NCBI GenBank assembly: GCA_014896635.1
Contig: JADBKA010000156.1
Span: 1-10,673 of the forward strand
DNA from: Ktedonobacteraceae bacterium
GTDB lineage: Bacteria; Chloroflexota; Ktedonobacteria; Ktedonobacterales; Ktedonobacteraceae
DNA: 10,673 nucleotides
Direction: 5' to 3'
Part shown: positions 1-6,245 of the stretch, in pieces
How positions within the stretch are numbered: the stretch's first letter is position 1
Layout of the letters: the number at the start of each line of letters is the position of its first letter
Translations under genes and position numbers: made by a program
Notes under the pieces: model-generated
Database searches by the model: none
Told to the model about the DNA's origin: nothing
What the model saw: only the letters and a program-made list of their open reading frames with translations

Positions 1-2
1 CG

Positions 3-200
3 GCGTCCCGCCGCTCGATCGCCGGGAGGAAATCTACAAAAAGTACGAAGAAGATAGTGAAAGGAGCCTTTGTCATCAAAGAAGTCGTTTCGGGAACACC
101 CTTGCTGGAAGTGACGCCGCGCCAACTGCGGCGTCTGGCTCGTGCTACCGGTGGGTGGGTCATCACACGAAAGGAGGGGCGCGCTTCCTCCCCCGACTAA
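3..200 (+). CDS. Unassigned short reading frame, 5' end outside the window
   Basis: This frame is open from the left edge to a TAA at 198-200 and would give about 65 residues. No ATG is present in it; a GTG at 57 would give a 47-residue product, but without a convincing Shine-Dalgarno. The part after base 57 reads like protein (alternating hydrophobic stretches, then a Leu/Arg-rich helix with the segment LLEVTPRQLRRLARATGGWV), while bases 1-56 look more coding-like in the frame one base earlier (segment PPLDRREEIYKKYEE, high GC at third positions). That pattern could mean a frameshift near base 55, or that only the second half is real. The stop lies in the loop of the following hairpin, so the last residues may be hairpin-derived. 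The frame is the same as that of the helicase gene starting at 231, with this single TAA between them. I do not recognise a family. Confidence 0.3.
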   Translation, partial: ASRRSIAGRKSTKSTKKIVKGAFVIKEVVSGTPLLEVTPRQLRRLARATGGWVITRKEGRASSPD

Positions 201-227
201 AGTCGGAGGTTCCCGCGCGCTTTTCTT
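179..227 (+). terminator. GC-rich hairpin plus T-tract, terminator-like
   Basis: GCGCGC at 179-184 pairs with GCGCGC at 215-220, and inside it CCGAC (193-197) pairs with GTCGG (202-206) around a TAAA loop, with CCT/AGG as a further short pairing. The run TTTTCTT (221-227) follows directly, which is the layout of a Rho-independent terminator. The loop contains the TAA stop of the preceding frame, and the structure ends only three bases before the ATG of the next gene. A GGAGG at 205-209 lies in the 3' arm of the stem and would be hidden when it folds. The inner hairpin also resembles the foldback ends of IS200/IS605-type elements, but no transposase is visible here. Confidence 0.6.
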
Positions 228-230
228 GTC

Positions 231-3200
231 ATGGAAGAGGGAGAGAAGCGGCAGATCGGCCCGTACGGCATCAGCGGGCTGATACTGGACGGTGCCGGTG
301 GCACTTTTTACCGCGCCAGGTTGCGTAAGAAGGATCTGGTGATTCAACGGCTAAGCAATCCTTTTACCACGCATGAAGCCAGAGAAGCGTTTCTGGCCCG
401 GGTCAGGCAGCTTAAAAAGCTCAAACACCGCGCTATCGTCAATACTATTGATGGTGGATTTGACGACGATTACGGCTACCTCGTCATGGAATATTTCCCC
501 GGCGAGCGTTTCAGCCAGCGCATCGCTCCCGGAACGTGCCTGGCGCCCGACGAGGTGAAGCGCCTGCTCTCACCCATCGCCGGAGCACTGCATTATGCGC
601 ATGTCAATCACGCGCTGCACGGCAACCTGCATCCCGGCGCGCTTCTTGCTGGCGAGCGCAGCGAGCTTCTGCTCACCGCCTTCTCGCTCCCTGGCCTGCT
701 AGAAGACGAGCGCGCACTGTCATACATGGCGCCTGAATATTTGCGCGGCCAGCCTGTCGAGGCCAGCGATCAGTATGCCCTGGCGGTGATGGCCTATGAA
801 TGGCTCTGCGGGCGCCGTCCTTACGAGGCGACGGAACGCGAGGCGCTGCTGTCGCAGCAGCAAGAGCCACCACCCTCTCTCACCAGTCTGAACGGCGCTG
901 TTTCACCTGCCGTCGAGCACGTCGTTTTGCGCGCCCTCGCCTATGATCCGCAGGAGCGTTTCCCTCACACCCAGGCGTTTGCCGACCACTATCTAAGCGC
1001 GCTCATTGGCTTCCCCGTTCGTTCTACCGCACCCGTGACTGGACGGGTGTCCCGTCCAGTCGCATCTTCTCCTGCTTCGTCTGTTCAGCAACCGGCAGCC
1101 CGCGCCAGAACGCCAGATCCTGCCGCCGTAGCCCCTGCCCTTCTCCAGCGGCAGAAAGCTCCTGAATCGGAGCGGAACAGTGAAACAGGAGAAGAAGCAG
1201 GGAATGGAGAGACAATAGTTGAGGAGAGCATCTCCGCAGAGCGAGAAGATGGCCGGCCCACAGATGCCTCTCATGAGCAAAGCCATGATCAGCGGTCTGG
1301 AACGGATTCTCTCGATACTGTGCGTTTGCAGTCCATCATCGAGGCCGACCTGCGCCAGGGCGGTATTCTCTCGCGGAATCTGCCCGGCTATGAAGAGCGT
1401 CCGGTACAGATCGAAATGGCGAACGTTGTCGCGCGCTCGTTGACGCGGGGCTGCCCGGCCATCATTGAGGCCGGCACAGGGACAGGCAAGAGTCTGGCCT
1501 ATCTCGTCCCCATCGTACGCTCGGATAAGGTTGCGCTGGTCAGCACCGCCAACAAGGCCTTGCAGGAGCAACTCTTCTACAAAGACATTCCGTTCATTCA
1601 GAAGCATATCAAGTATTTTGAAGCGGCTCTTGTTAAAGGCGTCAGCAACTATCTTTGCCTGGATCGCCTGCACGAGGAGCGAACCGGCCTGTTGCACCTG
1701 TCGCAGAACCGCGAGTTCGCCCGCCTGCTCACGGCGCTCAACGATCCGCCTGCCGGTTTCACCGGCGATTTTGAGACGCTCGACTTTGCTCTCTCCGCTG
1801 ATGTGCGCAGTCGCGTGGCAGCCGACGGCGACCAGTGCGCCTGGAGTAAATGCAGCTTTTTCTTTGACTGCTATGTACGCCAGATGCGCGAGCGAGCGGA
1901 GCGCGCCCGCATTATCGTCGTCAATCACACGCTGCTCCTGCTGGATGCTGCAATGGATGGATTCCTGTTGCCCGAACGTGACGTGATAGTGCTCGATGAA
2001 GCGCATCATCTGGAAGAAGAGGCCACGCGCGCTTTTACTACAACCGTTAGTCCTGCTCGTATTACCACACTGCTGGCGCAGCGTATGCTCAAAGATCATA
2101 GTTCTGTCAAGTTGCAGGACGAGGCGCTCAAAGCTGCGCATACCGCATGGGCGCGGCTGGAATATCTCGTCGATCTCGGTAAGAAAGGACGCGCCAACCT
2201 GAGCGAGCCATTTCAGGAAGGGCTACGCCTCGCCACTACTATCGCCGACCTGGCTGATTCGCTGCGCCGTCTGCGTCCCAGAGAGCTGCCCGATAAAGAG
2301 TCACAGCTCTATGACAAGCTGCTCAAACGCACGCAAAATCTCGCGGACGATATCCGCAAGGTCTTTGCAGCCGATGAGCCTGATAAGTACGTCTACTATA
2401 TAGAGCGGGTTGAGAATGGCGGCGCGCGTAAAGACATGCATCTCCAGGCTTCCGCCGCCCCGCTGGATGTGACCGGCTGGCTCAGAGAACAACTGTTTGA
2501 CAAATGCAACGTCATCTGCACCTCGGCGACGCTGGCAACCGTCGGCGCCGGATCGGCCAGAGCAGGGGAGAAAGGTCCAGGCTTCTCCTACTTCCGCCGG
2601 CGCGTGGGCCTGGACCCCGCCTCACGCAGCGATGTGCTGGAATGCATCCTGCCACTGGCTTTCGACTACGAAAATCATGCCCTGCTCTATCTGCCGCGCG
2701 ACCTGCCCGCGCCCACGTTTGGTGAAGGCGCCGACGATTATATGAAAGCCATCGCCCGCGAGATGTACAGGCTGGTCAAAATCTCGCGCGGGCGCGCCTT
2801 TCTCCTTTTCTCCAGCAAGCGCATGCTCGACCGCGCTTATGAACTGATGGCTCCGCATCTCACTTTTCCTCTCCTCAAACAGGGCGATATGACGCGCCTC
2901 GAACTCACGCGCCGCTTCCGCCGCGAAGAGGGCGCTATCCTCTTCGGCCTGAAAAGTTTCTGGGAGGGCGTCGATATCGCCGGAGACGCGCTCTCGCTGG
3001 TGGTGATCGACAAATTGCCTTTTGATCCGCCCGACGATCCAGTGCATGAGGCGCGCATCGCCCGCATGAAAGCGGCGGGCGAGAACTGGTTCAGTACCTA
3101 TGTGCTCCCCCAGGCCGTCCTGCGCCTCAAACAGGGACTTGGTCGCCTGCTGCGAACGCGCGAGGACCGGGGCGTGATGGCGATTCTGGATACACGCCTG

Positions 3201-3305
3201 CACACGAAGGGCTATGGCCGCCTGGTGCTCGACGCGCTTCCGCCAGCGCGTCGAACGGCGAGTTTGCGAGACGTCGAACGGTTTTTCGTGCAGGGTTGCG
3301 AGTAA
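231..3305 (+). CDS. dinG: Pseudokinase-DinG/XPD-family Fe-S helicase fusion
   Basis: This 1024-residue protein joins a kinase-fold domain to a superfamily 2 DNA helicase. Residues about 10-265 have kinase features (Gly-rich loop, APE at 167-169, an Asp-containing helix F and an Arg-Pro motif after it), but the VAIK lysine is Gln39, HRDLKPxN reads HGNLHPGA (130-137) and DFG reads AFS (150-152), so phosphotransfer is unlikely. Residues about 266-361 are a Pro/Ser/Glu-rich linker. The helicase follows: a Q-like motif, Walker A GTGTGKS (415-421), four likely Fe-S cysteines (476, 536, 541, 547), DEAH (589-592), a SAT motif, motif V around the FWEGVD segment, and motif VI QGLGRLLR (968-975). The helicase half is as long as stand-alone DinG, which unwinds 5'-3' on forked, D-loop or R-loop substrates. 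Firmicute DinG carries an exonuclease domain at this N-terminal position. The ATG at 231 is the only start in this frame that keeps the Gly-rich loop, but it has no well-placed ribosome site and sits right behind a terminator-like hairpin. Its cellular role is inferred from family only. Confidence 0.93.
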   Translation: MEEGEKRQIGPYGISGLILDGAGGTFYRARLRKKDLVIQRLSNPFTTHEAREAFLARVRQLKKLKHRAIVNTIDGGFDDDYGYLVMEYFPGERFSQRIAPGTCLAPDEVKRLLSPIAGALHYAHVNHALHGNLHPGALLAGERSELLLTAFSLPGLLEDERALSYMAPEYLRGQPVEASDQYALAVMAYEWLCGRRPYEATEREALLSQQQEPPPSLTSLNGAVSPAVEHVVLRALAYDPQERFPHTQAFADHYLSALIGFPVRSTAPVTGRVSRPVASSPASSVQQPAARARTPDPAAVAPALLQRQKAPESERNSETGEEAGNGETIVEESISAEREDGRPTDASHEQSHDQRSGTDSLDTVRLQSIIEADLRQGGILSRNLPGYEERPVQIEMANVVARSLTRGCPAIIEAGTGTGKSLAYLVPIVRSDKVALVSTANKALQEQLFYKDIPFIQKHIKYFEAALVKGVSNYLCLDRLHEERTGLLHLSQNREFARLLTALNDPPAGFTGDFETLDFALSADVRSRVAADGDQCAWSKCSFFFDCYVRQMRERAERARIIVVNHTLLLLDAAMDGFLLPERDVIVLDEAHHLEEEATRAFTTTVSPARITTLLAQRMLKDHSSVKLQDEALKAAHTAWARLEYLVDLGKKGRANLSEPFQEGLRLATTIADLADSLRRLRPRELPDKESQLYDKLLKRTQNLADDIRKVFAADEPDKYVYYIERVENGGARKDMHLQASAAPLDVTGWLREQLFDKCNVICTSATLATVGAGSARAGEKGPGFSYFRRRVGLDPASRSDVLECILPLAFDYENHALLYLPRDLPAPTFGEGADDYMKAIAREMYRLVKISRGRAFLLFSSKRMLDRAYELMAPHLTFPLLKQGDMTRLELTRRFRREEGAILFGLKSFWEGVDIAGDALSLVVIDKLPFDPPDDPVHEARIARMKAAGENWFSTYVLPQAVLRLKQGLGRLLRTREDRGVMAILDTRLHTKGYGRLVLDALPPARRTASLRDVERFFVQGCE
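1030..1063 (+). other. Strong intragenic hairpin with an alternative stem
   Basis: GACTGGACGGG (1037-1047) and CCCGTCCAGTC (1051-1061) are perfect 11-base inverted repeats with a TGT loop. In RNA the stem extends by a U-G and a G-C pair to 1035-1063. A second stem, CACCCGT (1030-1036) with ACGGGTG (1043-1049), uses the same bases and excludes the first. The site encodes residues about 267-278, where the pseudokinase domain ends and the low-complexity linker begins. No T-tract follows, so simple termination is not indicated. It could affect translation or mRNA stability, or be a trace of how the linker arose. Confidence 0.6.
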
Positions 3306-3343
3306 CGGCTATAGCATGCTCGACGCTGCCCCGGAATCCAGGC

Positions 3344-3372
3344 TAGACAGAAACGCTCATCAGGGTTACAAT
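3344..3372 (+). promoter_or_regulatory. Predicted sigma-70-like promoter
   Basis: TAGACA (3344-3349) and TACAAT (3367-3372) each match the -35 and -10 consensus at five of six positions, with the ideal 17-base spacer. The predicted transcript start near 3379 would give a leader of about 56 bases to the ATG at 3435. It lies in the gap between the helicase gene and the zinc-ribbon gene and points at the latter, so that gene may be expressed separately from the helicase. No transcript evidence is available. Confidence 0.5.
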
Positions 3373-3407
3373 GAAAAAGCATTCCGACGCATAACAGCCC
3401 ATCAATT

Positions 3408-3421
3408 TGTACTGAAGTACA
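3408..3421. promoter_or_regulatory. 14-bp palindrome before the zinc-ribbon gene
   Basis: TGTACT-GA-AGTACA is a perfect inverted repeat that ends at the first base of the Shine-Dalgarno AGGGGAG (3421-3427). As DNA it has the symmetry of a dimeric repressor site about 30-40 bases after the predicted transcript start. As RNA it could form a five-pair stem with a UGAA loop beside the ribosome site. Either would suit control of the downstream gene, possibly by its own product, but this is inference. Confidence 0.4.
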
Positions 3422-3434
3422 GGGGAGTTCGCGC

Positions 3435-4535
3435 ATGAGTAAGGTAAAGATGCGCTGCATCACCTGCGGCAAGTGGTTTCAGTCGGCAAATGCTAAAGAA
3501 GTAACTTGCCCCGATTGCACGCAAAAATCCAGAAGAGAGAAGATGGCGCAGAAGAACGCGCCACCCATAGTGAACAGACCTGCCGGGTCAGCTGGACAAC
3601 ACAATGCGGCACGCCCGTTGCCGCCCAGGCTGAAGGCGAAACCAGCCCAGGGCGGAACGAGCCACTGGCTGGATACACTCAATGATGTAAAAGTCAGTCA
3701 ACCAGAGCAGCCGCCGCTGCGTCCCAGATCGCCGTCTCCCCCTTCTCCACAGCGTGACTATCGTGATAGGGAGCGCGGTAGAGCGGGAGCATACCGGGAA
3801 GGTGGGCGTGGCCCCGCCGGCTATCGCAGCCCGGCAGCGTATCGTCCCGGTGAAAGCTCTGGCTATCCTCGCACACTCGATCAGCGGCCACTTCACCCGT
3901 TTGAAGGAGGACCCGGCTATGGGCGTTCTGATCGCGCAGAGAAGCAGCGCCCGGCTGGCGGACCGGCAACGCAGAAACCGCAGAAACAGAAAGCCAGAGC
4001 CGCCAGACCACCAGCGCCACCCAGGCCGAAAAAGGAGAAAACTCCACCCCCGCAGCCCTTTGTGCCAACGCCTGAGCAGGTCAGGCTGGTTGAGGAACGC
4101 TATCTTCAACTGGCAACGCCGACTGAATACGATGGGATTCGCACGCAGATCGCTGCCGAGTTGAGCATTCCTAAAAAAGCTGTGAAGAAAATCGTGAAAG
4201 AACTGCGGGATCGCCAGAATATTCCAAGCTGGTGGGAACTTCAGACCTACAAAGGCAGCGAGGAGGAGCTGGCAAGGATCAGGGCGCTCTACGAACCACT
4301 GTTGCCGCTTCCCCCTGTCGGCATCCATAAGCAGCTTGCCGAGCAACTCTCGCTCAAGCCGAGCACGGTATACCAGGCCATCAAAGCAATACGCCAGGAG
4401 ATGAATCTGCCACAGTATAACGATCCTTCCCTGCGTGGGCCTGATTTTCTCGCACATACGCAATCGAACGAGCGAGTGAAGGGTACATCAGAAGAGCAAA
4501 CTGCTCAGGAAGCAGGTTCAGCAGGTGTAGACTGA
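3435..4535 (+). CDS. Zinc-ribbon protein with disordered middle and two tandem HTH-like units
   Basis: The 366-residue product starts with a CxxC...CxxC zinc ribbon (Cys8, Cys11, Cys25, Cys28). Residues about 35-208 are low complexity: rich in Pro, Arg, Gly and Ser, with an Arg/Tyr/Gly stretch around 105-150 and a Lys/Pro stretch before 209. The C-terminal part holds two related units of about 55 residues (about 213-268 and 276-330). They align without gaps over a 37-residue core sharing a GI..Q.A..L pattern, a turn, a V...IK..R helix and a closing N-(I/L)-P. Each looks like a helix-turn-helix. A 35-residue polar tail follows. The start has a good ribosome site (AGGGGAG, eight bases upstream) and a predicted promoter. 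A nucleic-acid-binding regulator or chromosome- or RNA-associated protein is the likely type; there are no signal peptide or membrane segments. I do not recognise a named family. Confidence 0.85.
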   Translation: MSKVKMRCITCGKWFQSANAKEVTCPDCTQKSRREKMAQKNAPPIVNRPAGSAGQHNAARPLPPRLKAKPAQGGTSHWLDTLNDVKVSQPEQPPLRPRSPSPPSPQRDYRDRERGRAGAYREGGRGPAGYRSPAAYRPGESSGYPRTLDQRPLHPFEGGPGYGRSDRAEKQRPAGGPATQKPQKQKARAARPPAPPRPKKEKTPPPQPFVPTPEQVRLVEERYLQLATPTEYDGIRTQIAAELSIPKKAVKKIVKELRDRQNIPSWWELQTYKGSEEELARIRALYEPLLPLPPVGIHKQLAEQLSLKPSTVYQAIKAIRQEMNLPQYNDPSLRGPDFLAHTQSNERVKGTSEEQTAQEAGSAGVD

Positions 4536-4695
4536 ACGGAAAGAGGAGGTCCAGGGGGCCTGCGCCCCCTGACGGGGCCTGCGAAGCCCAGGCGGGTCCC
4601 CCACAAAGTGGGGGCAGGGTGTCCCCCCGAAAAAAACTCTTTTTTCCCCTTTTTCTTCATAGTGAAAAAGCACCAGGAATAGAGAGGTAGTTTGG
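4536..4695. repeat. Palindrome-rich intergenic module, probably multicopy
   Basis: The gap between the zinc-ribbon and HIT genes carries successive G/C inverted repeats. CAGGGGGC (4552-4559) pairs perfectly with GCCCCCTG (4564-4571); GCCTG (4577-4581) pairs with CAGGC (4589-4593); CCCCCAC (4598-4604) pairs perfectly with GTGGGGG (4608-4614). They are followed by C6 (4623-4628), A7 (4630-4636), T6 (4640-4645) and T5 (4650-4654). No credible reading frame lies inside. The build resembles dispersed intergenic palindromic elements, but copy number cannot be judged from one window. Bases 4655-4695 hold the start region of the HIT gene, with GAGAGG as a probable ribosome site and no clear promoter. 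Confidence 0.6.
4598..4654 (+). terminator. Possible terminator after the zinc-ribbon gene
   Basis: The 7-bp stem CCCCCAC/GTGGGGG, or the competing GGGGG (4610-4614) with CCCCC (4623-4627), precedes A7, CTC and T6 and then CCCC and T5. GAAAAAA (4629-4635) can also pair with TTTTTTC (4640-4646). Termination of the upstream unit is plausible, but the T-tract is not directly attached to the strongest stem. Confidence 0.4.
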
Positions 4696-5046
4696 ATGGA
4701 GAATTGTTTATTTTGTAAAATTGCAGCAGGCGAAATCCCAGGCAATATCGTCTACCGAGACGAGGATGTTGTTGTTTTCCGGGATATCAACCCGCAGGCG
4801 CCACAGCATGTATTGCTCATTCCACGTCGTCACATCACTTCGGTGGCTGATCTGATGCCAGAGGATGGCCCGGTGCTGGCGCATCTTTTCATCACTGCGA
4901 ACAGAGTCGCTCGTGAACTCGGCCTGGCCAACGGCTATCGTATCGTCACCAACGTGGGACCTGACGCCGGACAATCCGTTTTTCACCTGCACTTCCACCT
5001 GCTAGGTGGGCGTCCGATGGGCTGGCCCCCATTTCCTAGAAGCTAA
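4696..5046 (+). CDS. HIT-family (HINT-like) nucleotide hydrolase
   Basis: This complete 116-residue histidine-triad protein has the typical opening CLFCKIAAGEIP (Cys4, Cys7), the DINPQAPQHVLLIPRRH core and the C-terminal triad H97-L-H99-F-H101-LLGGR. In this family the central His (His99) attacks the alpha-phosphate of nucleoside phosphoramidates, adenylylated amines or dinucleoside polyphosphates. Length and the GGR...WPP ending match the HINT/PKCI branch, not the longer Ap4A phosphorylases. It is cytosolic, with no signal or membrane segment. A GAGAGG ribosome site lies about nine bases before ATG. It is the first gene of the tight run that continues with the glycosyltransferases, 23 bases upstream of the next start. 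The physiological substrate cannot be read from sequence. Confidence 0.93.
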   Translation: MENCLFCKIAAGEIPGNIVYRDEDVVVFRDINPQAPQHVLLIPRRHITSVADLMPEDGPVLAHLFITANRVARELGLANGYRIVTNVGPDAGQSVFHLHFHLLGGRPMGWPPFPRS

Positions 5047-5053
5047 GAAGCTA
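5038..5053 (+). repeat. Perfect 8-base tandem duplication over the HIT stop codon
   Basis: AGAAGCTA occurs twice in direct succession (5038-5045 and 5046-5053). The HIT stop TAA (5044-5046) sits at the junction. It looks like a small slippage duplication that lengthened the gap to the first glycosyltransferase gene, whose ribosome site (a weak TAGAAGTAG) lies just after it. Confidence 0.6.
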
Positions 5054-5069
5054 ATGTAGAAGTAGTTTC

Positions 5070-6245
5070 ATGCGTATCGCTATTGACTATACAGCGGCGG
5101 TACGCCAGGGCGCGGGCATCGGGACGTATGTACGCAACCTGGTAGCCGCGCTGCTGGCGCAGGATTCTCACAGTCGTTATATGCTGTTGACCAGCGGACG
5201 CCCCACTACGGAGCGTCCTTTTCCCGTTGCAGAGCATGTACGTGGGCGCAGCCTTTTTATCCCCGACCGCTATCTAAACATTCTCTGGTATCGCTGGCGC
5301 CTTCCCATTCCCCCGGTCGCTTTTTTCACGGGGCCTGTAGACATCTATCACGGACCCGATTTTGTGCTCCCGCCGTTGAGCAACAGGGTACGCAAAGTGG
5401 TGACAATCCACGATCTCGCGTTCCTGGAGCATCCCGAATACGCCGTCCCCGCCCTCGCCGCCTACCTCAGAAAAGTTGTCCCTGAGGCAGTTGCCGCAGC
5501 CGATGCTGTTGCCACCGTCTCGCACGAGGTTAGTCGCACGCTGATGCGGCACTTCCAGACGCCGCGTGAGAAGCTCGTCGTCATCCCCAACGGCGTCAGC
5601 CCGCACTTTCGCCGCATCAGCGATCCACTTCTGCTAAACGCGACACGCTACAAATTCGGGCTGAAACATCCCCTTGTCCTGGGAGTAGGGACACAGGAGC
5701 CGCGCAAGAACCATGCCGGATTGATCAAAGCCTTCTACCAGGCCCATCAGCAGAAGAATGGTCCGGCAATGCTGGCAATCGCCGGAGGCCAGGGCTGGCT
5801 CTATGAGGAGACACGTGAGCTGGTAGCGCAACTCAAGCTGGAGCGCAAAGTGCGCTTCCTGGGCCGTGTCAGCGACTTTGAACTCATCACGCTCTACAGC
5901 CTGGCAGATGTGTTTGCCTTCCCCTCGTTCTTCGAGGGCTTTGGCATTCCGCCCCTCGAAGCGATGGCCTGCGGCGCGCCGGTGATTACTTCTAACACGT
6001 CTTCCTTGCCCGAAGTCGCAGGTGATGCCGCGCTGCTCGTTGATCCTCATGATCATGAGGCACTGGCCCGGGCCATGCTGCGCCTGCTGAAGGATGAGCA
6101 ACTGCGTGAAGACCTGCGGCAGAAGGGATACCAGCGTGTCCAACAATTTACCTGGGAAAATTCCGCAAAAAAAATGCTCGACGTATATCAGCGTGTATAT
6201 AACGGCGAGACAGGCTTCAGTAGCGAAGGATCATCAGTCATATGA
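5070..6245 (+). CDS. GT4-family glycosyltransferase (first of three)
   Basis: This 391-residue GT-B fold enzyme belongs to the retaining glycosyltransferase family 4. The N-terminal acceptor half begins [19 protein letters not shown] and includes a VVTIHDLAF segment and a TVSHEVS segment typical of the family. The C-terminal donor half has the EPRKN motif (Arg212, Lys213), which contacts the donor diphosphate, and the EGFGIPPLE motif (Glu289, Glu297), which binds the nucleotide sugar. No transmembrane helix is seen; such enzymes usually act at the inner face of the membrane. Its end overlaps the next start by four bases (ATGA, 6242-6245), so the two are probably translationally coupled. It resembles the next protein closely in the donor half. 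The transferred sugar and acceptor are unknown; polysaccharide or glycolipid assembly is the usual role. Confidence 0.93.
   Translation: MRIAIDYTAAVRQGAGIGTYVRNLVAALLAQDSHSRYMLLTSGRPTTERPFPVAEHVRGRSLFIPDRYLNILWYRWRLPIPPVAFFTGPVDIYHGPDFVLPPLSNRVRKVVTIHDLAFLEHPEYAVPALAAYLRKVVPEAVAAADAVATVSHEVSRTLMRHFQTPREKLVVIPNGVSPHFRRISDPLLLNATRYKFGLKHPLVLGVGTQEPRKNHAGLIKAFYQAHQQKNGPAMLAIAGGQGWLYEETRELVAQLKLERKVRFLGRVSDFELITLYSLADVFAFPSFFEGFGIPPLEAMACGAPVITSNTSSLPEVAGDAALLVDPHDHEALARAMLRLLKDEQLREDLRQKGYQRVQQFTWENSAKKMLDVYQRVYNGETGFSSEGSSVI
6045..6060. other. Perfect 16-bp palindrome inside the first glycosyltransferase gene
   Basis: CCTCATGATCATGAGG is fully self-complementary with no spacer. It codes for part of the DPHDHEA stretch near residues 325-331. 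An internal binding or restriction-modification site, or chance, are all possible. Confidence 0.4.

Noticed and set aside
993..2141. A 382-residue open frame on the minus strand
   Set aside because: It lies wholly within the helicase gene, whose motifs are intact on the + strand. The antisense product shows no domain and reflects high GC at third positions.
3306..3325. Terminator directly after the helicase gene
   Set aside because: Only the short self-complementary stretches GCTATAGC and AGCATGCT are present, with no strong stem and no T-tract.
3371..3394. A seven-codon leader peptide (MKKHSDA) before the zinc-ribbon gene
   Set aside because: Its ATG overlaps the predicted -10 box, so the predicted transcript would not contain it, and no attenuator structure accompanies it.
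3588..4463. A 291-residue open frame on the minus strand
   Set aside because: It is antisense to the zinc-ribbon gene, with biased low-complexity composition mirroring the Pro/Arg-rich tract and no recognisable motif.
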